Origin: Candidatus Rhodoblastus alkanivorans
GTDB taxonomy: Bacteria; Pseudomonadota; Alphaproteobacteria; Rhizobiales; Beijerinckiaceae
Direction: 5' to 3'
Length of the DNA: 64,000 bases
Assembly (NCBI RefSeq): GCF_022760755.1
Contig: NZ_JAIVFP010000001.1
Span: 265,501-329,500 of the forward strand
The notes beneath the pieces are model-generated. The model saw only the letters and a program-made list of their open reading frames with translations. It searched no databases and had not been told where the DNA came from. Made by a program: the position numbers and the translations under genes. Below, one piece after another: positions 57,975 to 64,000 of the stretch. How positions within the stretch are numbered: position 1 is the stretch's first letter; each line of letters begins with the position of its first letter.

Positions 57975-58475
57975 ATGAATCTCTATGAGGTTTTTCTCCC
58001 GAGGGCCGATTCGCCGGCCCACGCCCTGGAGCGAGCTGTTTTTGTGAAGCGCGGTTTCGATTGGGAGGCTTTCCTGCTGACCCCGATCTGGGCCATTCGC
58101 AGACATTTGTGGTTCGCATTCGGGCTTTGGACCGTCTGGATTGCTGTCGTGGCAGGCGCCGCCTTCGCATTCCGCATCAGCAGCGATACCACGCTTCTGC
58201 TTTATTTGATCGGCGCGTCGGCCTTCGGACTGGAAAACGATCTTTTGGAACAATCTCATCTCACGAAATCGGGCTTCGCGTTGCGATCTCTCGCTTTGGG
58301 CGCCTCCCGCGGCGACGCGGAAGTCGTCTATTTCAGCGGACTTACGGAGGATGCTTTAGCGTCCCCAACGCGACCGCCATCCGATACGCCGGGACACAAG
58401 AACATATCCAAGGCGCCGACGGTTGAAACGATGGATCTGTTGGGCCTTTTTCCGTCGGGAGAACCCAAGATTTGA
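57975..58475 (+). CDS. DUF2628 membrane protein
   Basis: 166-residue DUF2628 protein, commonly found between hisB and hisH in Rhizobiales. The N-terminal [21 protein letters not shown] is the signature. Two or three membrane segments follow ([20 protein letters not shown] and [13 protein letters not shown]), then a soluble tail. No direct role in histidine synthesis is known. The stop overlaps the hisH start by TTGA. Confidence 0.88.
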   Translation: MNLYEVFLPRADSPAHALERAVFVKRGFDWEAFLLTPIWAIRRHLWFAFGLWTVWIAVVAGAAFAFRISSDTTLLLYLIGASAFGLENDLLEQSHLTKSGFALRSLALGASRGDAEVVYFSGLTEDALASPTRPPSDTPGHKNISKAPTVETMDLLGLFPSGEPKI

Positions 58476-59122
58476 ATGTCGCAATCATCGATTACGGCTC
58501 CGGCAATCTCCATTCTGCAGCCAAAGCGTTTGAACGAGCCGCTCGAGAGAGCGGCATTGCGACCGCGGTCATCGTCACGGCAGATCCGGAAGCCGTCTCG
58601 CGAGCGGATCGCGTGGTGTTGCCTGGCGTCGGCGCCTTTCCGGACTGCCGGCAAGGTCTTCTCGCCATCGACGGAATGGTTGATGCGCTTGAAGCAGCCG
58701 TTCGCGACCGGGGAAAGCCTTTCCTCGGTATCTGTGTCGGAATGCAATTGTTGGCTGAACGAGGACTGGAACATCACGAAACGCCGGGGCTCGGGTGGAT
58801 CAAAGGAACAGTCGGTCCCATCAAACCGAAAGATCCGCGTCTGAAAATCCCTCACATGGGCTGGAACAATCTCGAGCTACGTCAAAGGCACGCCGTGCTT
58901 GAGGGCGTTCCGACGGGAGAAAACGGCTTGAACGCTTATTTCGTTCATTCCTTTCATCTCATGGCTTCCGACGTCACGGATGTGATCGCCACGGTCGATT
59001 ATGGCGAGGCGCTGACAGCGATCGTGGGGCGGGACACCATCGTGGGCGTGCAATTTCATCCCGAAAAGAGCCAGACAGTGGGTTTGCGGCTGATTTCCAA
59101 TTTTCTGAGGTGGCGTCCGTGA
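58472..59122 (+). CDS. hisH: imidazole glycerol phosphate synthase, glutaminase subunit
   Basis: Class I amidotransferase supplying ammonia to HisF (216 residues). [30 protein letters not shown], the nucleophile in GICVGMQLL, and the catalytic His-Glu in [10 protein letters not shown]. The start is TTG at 58472, overlapping the previous stop (TTGA). The end overlaps hisA by GTGA, so the genes are likely coupled. Confidence 0.96.
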   Translation: MNVAIIDYGSGNLHSAAKAFERAARESGIATAVIVTADPEAVSRADRVVLPGVGAFPDCRQGLLAIDGMVDALEAAVRDRGKPFLGICVGMQLLAERGLEHHETPGLGWIKGTVGPIKPKDPRLKIPHMGWNNLELRQRHAVLEGVPTGENGLNAYFVHSFHLMASDVTDVIATVDYGEALTAIVGRDTIVGVQFHPEKSQTVGLRLISNFLRWRP

Positions 59123-59859
59123 TCCTTTTTCCTGCGATTGATCTCAAAGGCGGCCAATGCGTCCGGCTGGTCCATGGCGACATGGCCCTCGCCACCGTTT
59201 TCAACGACGATCCCGCCGCTCAGGCCATCATTTTTGAACGACAAGGGTTCGAATATCTTCACGTCGTGGATCTGGACGGCGCCTTCGCGGGAAAGCCGAT
59301 GAACGCGCTGGCGGTCGAGAAGGTCTTGGCCGCGCTGACGAAAATGCCCCTTCAACTTGGCGGCGGCATCCGCGACATGCGAACCATCGACGCGTGGCTC
59401 GGCAAAGGCGTCAATCGCATCATCATTGGCACCGCCGCAGTTCGCGATCCCGGTCTCGTTCGCGAGGCCGCGCGGCGCCATCCTGGCAAGATCGCCATTG
59501 GCGTTGACGCCCGCGACGGCATTGTCGCCGTCGAGGGTTGGGCGCGGTCGTCTCAGCTTACCGCGATTGAACTCGGCAAACGATTCGAAGACGCTGGCGT
59601 CGCGGCCATCATTTACACGGACATTGCGCGCGACGGCGTCCTGAAGGGGCTTAACATCGAAGCAACGCTCGCCTTGGCGAATGGTTTGGCCATTCCCGTA
59701 ATCGCCTCGGGCGGCCTTGCGTCGATCGCGGACATTGAAAGGCTGTTGGAGCCGGACTGCGCCCGCCTCGCCGGCGCGATCACCGGCCGAGCCCTGTATG
59801 ACGGCCGTCTCGATCCAGAACAAGCTCTGAAGCTGATCAAGTCGAAACGCGCCGCCTGA
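59119..59859 (+). CDS. hisA: ProFAR isomerase
   Basis: TIM-barrel isomerase converting ProFAR to PRFAR (246 residues). [55 protein letters not shown] and [12 protein letters not shown] are in order. The GTG at 59119 overlaps the hisH stop and gives the family start; an earlier GTG at 59110 is less likely. Confidence 0.96.
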   Translation: MILFPAIDLKGGQCVRLVHGDMALATVFNDDPAAQAIIFERQGFEYLHVVDLDGAFAGKPMNALAVEKVLAALTKMPLQLGGGIRDMRTIDAWLGKGVNRIIIGTAAVRDPGLVREAARRHPGKIAIGVDARDGIVAVEGWARSSQLTAIELGKRFEDAGVAAIIYTDIARDGVLKGLNIEATLALANGLAIPVIASGGLASIADIERLLEPDCARLAGAITGRALYDGRLDPEQALKLIKSKRAA

Positions 59860-59873
59860 CCAGGAGAATTCCT

Positions 59874-60665
59874 TTGCTCAAAACTCGTGTCATTCCCTGT
59901 CTCGACGTGAAAGACGGGCGGGTGGTCAAAGGCGTCAATTTCGTCAATTTGCGCGACGCCGGCGACCCGGTCGAATGCGCGATCGCCTATGACGCCGCGG
60001 GCGCGGACGAGCTTTGCTTCCTCGACATCACCGCGAGCCATGAAGAACGCAAGCTTCTTCTCGATGTCGTCAGAAGAACCGCCGAAGCCTGTTTCATGCC
60101 GCTGACCGTCGGCGGAGGCGTACGCTCGCTCGAAGACATCAGAAACCTGCTGCTCGCTGGAGCCGACAAAGCGTCAATCATGACCGCCGCCGTGCACGAC
60201 AGAGACTTCGTCCGTCGCGGGGCGGAAAAATTCGGCAGCCAATGCATTGTCGTCGCAATCGACGCCAAAGCCATCGCCCCAGGACGATGGGAGATTTTCA
60301 CCCATGGCGGACGCCGGCCGACGGGACTCGACGCCGTCGCCTACGCTCAGGAAGTTGTTGCGCTGGGAGCGGGAGAAATCCTATTGACCTCGATGGATCG
60401 CGACGGTGCGAAATCGGGCTTCGACATCGAACTGACGCGCGCCATATCCGACGCCGTATCCGTCCCCGTCATTGCTTCGGGCGGCGTGGGAACCCTCGAG
60501 CATCTCGTGGAAGGCGTACGCGACGGGCGCGCCAGCGCCGTGCTCGCGGCTTCAATCTTCCATTTCGGCGAATATACGATCGGGGAAGCAAAAGCCTTTA
60601 TGGCGAAAGCCGGGCTCCCGATGCGTCTGGATCCGCCGGATATTCAAGGCGCAGAAACCCAATGA
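59874..60665 (+). CDS. hisF: imidazole glycerol phosphate synthase, cyclase subunit
   Basis: Cyclase partner of HisH (263 residues). [19 protein letters not shown] carries the catalytic Asp, then [44 protein letters not shown] with the second catalytic Asp and [12 protein letters not shown]. Start TTG 59874 with AGGAG about 7 nt upstream. The stop overlaps hisE (ATGA). Confidence 0.97.
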   Translation: MLKTRVIPCLDVKDGRVVKGVNFVNLRDAGDPVECAIAYDAAGADELCFLDITASHEERKLLLDVVRRTAEACFMPLTVGGGVRSLEDIRNLLLAGADKASIMTAAVHDRDFVRRGAEKFGSQCIVVAIDAKAIAPGRWEIFTHGGRRPTGLDAVAYAQEVVALGAGEILLTSMDRDGAKSGFDIELTRAISDAVSVPVIASGGVGTLEHLVEGVRDGRASAVLAASIFHFGEYTIGEAKAFMAKAGLPMRLDPPDIQGAETQ

Positions 60666-60985
60666 CCGATGCCTTCACTCTTCACGATTTGGCTTCTTTG
60701 ATCGCACGCCGCGCCGAATCCTCGGCGGATCAGTCCTATACGAAAAGCCTCCTCGATTCGGGCACCGCAAGAATCGCGAAAAAATTCGGCGAGGAGGCCG
60801 TCGAGGCGGTCATCGCCGCAGCGGAAAAAGATCAGGCGGCGCTGAAGCTGGAAGCCGCCGACGTTCTCTATCATCTATTGGTCTTGCTTCAAGACGGCGG
60901 CGTTCCATTGCAGGATGTGTTCGACGAACTCGCTTGGCGCACTCGACAATCGGGTCATCAAGAAAAAGCCTCCCGGAACCAGTAG
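60662..60985 (+). CDS. hisE: phosphoribosyl-ATP pyrophosphatase
   Basis: Stand-alone HisE (107 residues), which cleaves pyrophosphate from [26 protein letters not shown] and [24 protein letters not shown] hold the metal-binding Glu/Asp residues of the MazG-like fold. The ATG at 60662 overlaps the hisF stop. hisG, hisZ, hisD and hisI are not in this window. Confidence 0.95.
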   Translation: MTDAFTLHDLASLIARRAESSADQSYTKSLLDSGTARIAKKFGEEAVEAVIAAAEKDQAALKLEAADVLYHLLVLLQDGGVPLQDVFDELAWRTRQSGHQEKASRNQ

Positions 60986-61012
60986 GAGGCCTCGCGTGAC
61001 CCGGAGGCGGCC

Positions 61013-62002
61013 TTGAACGAAAGCTTTGACCGAACCGCCGGCGATTTTGCCGGCAAAACGACCGGTCCGAACCTTTCGCCTTATCGCCATTTCACCAGAG
61101 ACGAGTGGGCTCAATTACGCGCCGACACTCCCTTGACGCTCACGATCGATGACCTGAAACGATTGCAGTCGATCAACGATCCGATTTCCTTGGAAGAAGT
61201 GATCGCCATTTACCTTCCGCTTTCCAGATTGTTGGCGCTGTACGTCGCCGCTACCCAGGGTCTATTTAAAGCCACACAGCGCTTCCTTGGCGCAGACGAT
61301 GGCAAGGTGCCCTATATCATTGGCGTCGCCGGATCGGTCGCAGTGGGCAAGTCAACCACGGCGCGCGTGCTTCAAGCCTTGTTGTCGCGTTGGCCCAACA
61401 CGCCAAAGGTCGATCTGATCACGACCGACGGGTTCCTTTTGCCAAATGCGCAATTGGAGCACGAAAACCTCATGGATCGGAAGGGTTTTCCAGAGAGTTA
61501 CGACACCAACGCCCTCCTGCGATTCCTCTCGGACGTCAAGGCCGGAAGGAGTCATATTGAAGCGCCGATCTACTCACACTTGACCTATGATGTTGTGCCA
61601 AACCAGACAGTCAGCGTCGACCGGCCAGACATTCTCATCGTCGAAGGCGTGAACGTCCTTCTGCCCAGCCGGCTGCCGCGCGACGGGAAGGAAACACCTT
61701 TCATCTCCGATTTTTTTGACTTTTCTGTTTATCTCGACGCTGACGAAGACCAATTGGAAAAATGGTACGTTTCCCGTTTCATGCGGCTACGCTCGACAGC
61801 ATTCCGCGACCCTCGTTCCTATTTCAGGAAATTTGCAGATATTTCGGATATTGAGGCAGAAGAGACCGCGCGCAGCATTTGGAAGCGAATCAATCTTCGT
61901 AACTTGCACGACAATATCTTACCAACGCGCGCCCGTGCCAGCCTTGTCTTGACCAAAGGCTCAAGTCACCGCATCGAGGAAGTAGCGCTACGAAAGTTAT
62001 GA
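61013..62002 (+). CDS. coaA: pantothenate kinase, type I
   Basis: ATP-dependent pantothenate phosphorylation, the first CoA step (329 residues). P-loop [20 protein letters not shown], then [32 protein letters not shown] and [21 protein letters not shown]. Type I identity is clear. Start TTG 61013 with GGAGG 6 nt upstream. It follows hisE by 27 nt, a conserved link, and converges on the DUF2794 gene. Confidence 0.95.
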   Translation: MNESFDRTAGDFAGKTTGPNLSPYRHFTRDEWAQLRADTPLTLTIDDLKRLQSINDPISLEEVIAIYLPLSRLLALYVAATQGLFKATQRFLGADDGKVPYIIGVAGSVAVGKSTTARVLQALLSRWPNTPKVDLITTDGFLLPNAQLEHENLMDRKGFPESYDTNALLRFLSDVKAGRSHIEAPIYSHLTYDVVPNQTVSVDRPDILIVEGVNVLLPSRLPRDGKETPFISDFFDFSVYLDADEDQLEKWYVSRFMRLRSTAFRDPRSYFRKFADISDIEAEETARSIWKRINLRNLHDNILPTRARASLVLTKGSSHRIEEVALRKL

Positions 62003-62008
62003 TTTGCT

Positions 62009-62371
62009 TTATATTGTCACAAAGGTCGGCTTTTTTTCTATGACGGCCAGCACTCGACGAAGCTCTGAGCCGCGCTTCAAGATCAGCCCGGTTTGAGCGA
62101 CAATCGAATAAGCTCCTTGTTTTCGTGCTGATTTCGGCTCTTTGACAATGCGATAGTAAGCGGCTTCGCCGCTACGCCGGAAAATGGAAAAAATAGCACG
62201 CGACGTCGAAAAATCTAGAGCGTAATCTCGCCAAACACCCTGGGCGACCATACGTGCGTAAACGTCAAATATCGCCTGCAATTCGCGCCTGTCGAAACCA
62301 ACGATCTCATGGGAAGGCTCGCCCGACGAGGGGGAGCGAAAAATATGGAAAGTCGGCTGATTTTCGCTCAA
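62009..62371 (-). CDS. DUF2794 domain protein
   Basis: 120-residue DUF2794 protein, a small alphaproteobacterial family of unknown function. Typical blocks are VGFDRRELQAIFDVYARMV, WRDYALDF and VFSIFRR-like AIFSIFRRSGEAAYYRI, then the last-third QGAYSIV. TTG at 62371 is taken as the start with AAGG 9 nt upstream. It lies 6 bp from convergent coaA. Confidence 0.86.
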   Translation of the reverse strand: MSENQPTFHIFRSPSSGEPSHEIVGFDRRELQAIFDVYARMVAQGVWRDYALDFSTSRAIFSIFRRSGEAAYYRIVKEPKSARKQGAYSIVAQTGLILKRGSELRRVLAVIEKKPTFVTI

Positions 62372-62393
62372 GTGAGCGCCTTTTCTTGAAACC

Positions 62394-62551
62394 TTAGGGT
62401 GCGATGATGATCTGTTTCTCGCGCGAGAGCAAGCTTCGAAAGCCCTGTTGCGCGTCTCGCACGGCCTCGCCTGTGGGCGACAAAATCACAATTCCGCCGC
62501 CGTCGCGCCTTTTGCCCGCTCTTTTACGAATACATCGTCGATCTTGTCCAT
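62394..62551 (-). pseudogene. possible coding remnants upstream of DUF2794
   Basis: Two short minus-strand frames look protein-like and abut by a GTGA overlap at 62486-62489. The upstream frame reads MDKIDDVFVKERAKGATAAEL (from 62551) and stops at 62486. The downstream frame (62489-62394) begins ILSPTGEAVRDAQQGF and ends REKQIIIAP. Together they read like the C-terminus of one protein with a frameshift, or two tiny ORFs. No family is recognised. The rest of the 62372-62772 gap holds a terminator and the htpG promoter. Confidence 0.3.
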
Positions 62552-62630
62552 GGCGCCGGTTCGGTCCCAGCCGCGTTGACGCAGCCCCCCAGCCAGAGCG
62601 GCGTCCGAACCAGTAACCAGCTTTGCGACA

Positions 62631-62666
62631 TGAGCCGGCCGGCGACCTCCGGCCGGCTCGATTTTT
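62631..62666 (+). terminator. very strong terminator with no assigned gene
   Basis: Perfect 11-bp stem GAGCCGGCCGG / CCGGCCGGCTC, 6-nt loop, then GA and six T residues. It points with the plus strand, 630 nt beyond coaA and opposite to DUF2794, with no supported gene just upstream. It may close the coaA transcript or an unrecognised small RNA or ORF (a 70-codon frame, 62404-62616, ends 14 nt before the stem but looks non-coding). Confidence 0.85.
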
Positions 62667-62688
62667 TGCCGCTCCCGCCCCCAGTCGC

Positions 62689-62719
62689 CCTTGAAAGAGG
62701 ACGGAACGCCCGCAATATA
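62689..62719 (+). promoter_or_regulatory. candidate heat-shock promoter of htpG
   Basis: CTTGAAA (an RpoH-like -35), 18-nt spacer, then AATATA, about 55 bp upstream of the htpG ATG and downstream of a terminator. The -10 is not a close RpoH match, so sigma-70 use is also possible. Confidence 0.45.
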
Positions 62720-62772
62720 GCGGCGCGGCGGCAAACCCGTCCCAGTCAACCTTCCATGGATCAGATCAAAAA

Positions 62773-64000
62773 ATGACGCAGGAATCCACGACGATGGAAA
62801 GCGAACGCCATGTCTTTCAGGCTGATGTAGCACGCCTCCTTCATTTGATGGTTCATTCGATCTATTCGGAGCGGGACATTTTTCTGCGCGAGTTGATTTC
62901 CAACGCCGCGGACGCATGCGAGAAACTTCGCTATGAGGCCAACAGCAATCCTTCTCTGCTTGGCGAGGGCGAATCCTTTGCAATCCGCGTCATCCTGAAT
63001 GCGGAAAATGGAACGCTTGCGGTGGAGGACAATGGCGTGGGCATGGCCCGCGAGGACTTGACCACCGCCCTCGGCACGATCGCAAATTCCGGCACCCGTG
63101 TTTTCCTTGAAAAGATGACGGCGTCGGGAAAAGGCGCGGCCGAACTCATCGGCCAGTTTGGAATTGGCTTTTATTCCGCATTCATGGTCGCCGACCGGGT
63201 CGTCGTAGAGACCAGACGCGCCGGGGAAGACGTAGCTTGGCGCTGGAGCTCGGACGGCAAGGGCGAGTTCGAGATTTCCCCGCTCGCTCTGGAAGATGCG
63301 CCGCGTCACGGATCGCGTGTCGTCCTGCATCTGAATGAGGACTCAAAAGCCTATCTGGAGCCGGGCAGGGTCGAATCGATTATCGGCGAGCATTCAAGCG
63401 CCGTTGCTACGCCAATCGACCTGCTGGACACGCCGACAGCCGAGCCAAGGCGCCTCAGCGAAGGCGCGGCGCTTTGGACCAAGCCAAAGTCGGAGATCAC
63501 GGAAGAACAATATCGAGAATTCTATCAAGAGCTTTCCGGCCAGTTCGATTCACCTGCCCTCACGGTTCATTGGCGCGCGGAAGGACGCGCGGAATATGCC
63601 GTGCTCGCTTTCGTACCCGGGTCGCGGCCCTTCGACCTGTTCGATCCGGCGCGCAAAGGGCGGACCAAGCTTTATTCGCGGCGTGTATTGATCTCACGCG
63701 ACAGCGATCTCCTGCCGGGCTACCTCCGGTTTGTGCGTCTCGTGGTTGATTCGCCCGACCTGCCGTTGAACGTTTCACGCGAAATGGTCCAGGAGAGCCC
63801 GCTTTTCGCGGCGATCAAGAAGGGCGTCACAAACCGGCTGCTTCAAGAGCTTGGCAAGCTGGCCGAGATGGATCGCGAGAAGTTCCTGACGATCTGGAAG
63901 AATTTTGGCGCCGTAATCAAAGAAGGCCTCTATGAGGATCCGGAACGCCGCGACCCGTTGCTGAAAATGGCGCGTTTCGCGACAACCACCTCCCAGGACG
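62773..64000 (+). CDS. htpG: molecular chaperone HtpG (Hsp90), 3'-truncated
   Basis: Bacterial Hsp90. About 409 codons are visible against a usual 610-640, and the frame runs off the window. N-terminal GHKL ATPase: SIYSERDIFLRELISNAADA with the catalytic Glu and Asn, VEDNGVGM, GTIANSGT, and the lid GQFGIGFYSAFMVADRV (about residues 30-145). The middle domain runs from about 215, with YSRRVLISRD and LPLNVSREMVQES. ATG 62773 is taken; another ATG follows at 62794. A six-codon frame MDQIKK ends across the start. Confidence 0.96.
   Translation, partial: MTQESTTMESERHVFQADVARLLHLMVHSIYSERDIFLRELISNAADACEKLRYEANSNPSLLGEGESFAIRVILNAENGTLAVEDNGVGMAREDLTTALGTIANSGTRVFLEKMTASGKGAAELIGQFGIGFYSAFMVADRVVVETRRAGEDVAWRWSSDGKGEFEISPLALEDAPRHGSRVVLHLNEDSKAYLEPGRVESIIGEHSSAVATPIDLLDTPTAEPRRLSEGAALWTKPKSEITEEQYREFYQELSGQFDSPALTVHWRAEGRAEYAVLAFVPGSRPFDLFDPARKGRTKLYSRRVLISRDSDLLPGYLRFVRLVVDSPDLPLNVSREMVQESPLFAAIKKGVTNRLLQELGKLAEMDREKFLTIWKNFGAVIKEGLYEDPERRDPLLKMARFATTTSQD

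Noticed and set aside
62576-62776. 66-codon plus-strand frame ending across the htpG start (MDQIKK end)
   Set aside because: It crosses the strong terminator and the presumed htpG promoter and has shadow-like composition; only its last six codons could act as a leader.

Overview
The window is 64 kb of GC-rich alphaproteobacterial chromosome, almost entirely housekeeping genes. Several gene orders are typical of Hyphomicrobiales (Rhizobiales): sucD-sucA-sucB-lpdA; purC-purS-purQ/purL-bolA-grxD; argH-lipoprotein-lysA-DUF4175; etfB-etfA-hbd; ubiE-ubiB-coaBC-dut; trpS-nfuA-tsaB-rimI-plsC-miaB-phoH-ybeY-corC-lnt-xre-metK-trmB; and hslU-hslV divergent from hisB-DUF2628-hisH-hisA-hisF-hisE-coaA. The family cannot be fixed from these genes. 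There are no rRNA genes, CRISPR arrays, prophages or plasmid functions. The only mobile element seen is one IS3-family insertion sequence.

Layout. 1-6.8 kb: end of the TCA segment (partial sucD, sucA, sucB, lpdA), closed by a terminator. 6.9-10.0 kb: a CLC-type chloride channel, a Xer recombinase and the F1-ATPase inhibitor zeta subunit. 10.4-17.5 kb: purine synthesis (purC, purS, purQ, purL), then bolA and a monothiol glutaredoxin; between purQ and purL an antisense ompW gene is split by the IS. 17.6-24.8 kb: TlpA-like thioredoxin, argH, small lipoprotein, lysA, DUF4175 protein, twin-membrane HIG1-like protein, cobalamin adenosyltransferase. 25-29.6 kb: electron-transfer flavoprotein, hydroxybutyryl-CoA dehydrogenase, HNH protein, TIGR02300 protein, tRNA-Ala(GGC). 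29.6-34.7 kb: malonyl-CoA decarboxylase, two cell-wall enzymes (MepA, L,D-transpeptidase), SemiSWEET, hrcA, rpsT. 34.7-44.4 kb: enoyl-CoA hydratase, cysK, dut, coaBC, ubiB, ubiE, mutM, YgjP-like peptidase, trmB, metK. 44.6-54.7 kb: the long minus-strand RNA/membrane maintenance cluster. 55.2-64 kb: hslUV, the his operon, coaA, DUF2794 and the start of htpG.

No new defence, biosynthetic or mobile system was found, and none is claimed. The most useful non-routine items are the ompW::IS3 disruption, in which removing the IS leaves an exactly continuous reading frame; the A7 frameshift site of that IS; a palindrome just upstream of a good metK promoter next to an XRE regulator gene; RpoH-like promoters before hslVU and htpG; an unassigned strong terminator and degenerate-looking coding remnants between coaA and htpG; and a small exported-peptide candidate upstream of trpS.

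Many genes appear to start at TTG or GTG (purL, hisH, hisA, hisF, coaA, DUF2794, metK and the small lipoprotein), so starts were judged from ribosome-binding sites, stop/start overlaps and known family N-termini.
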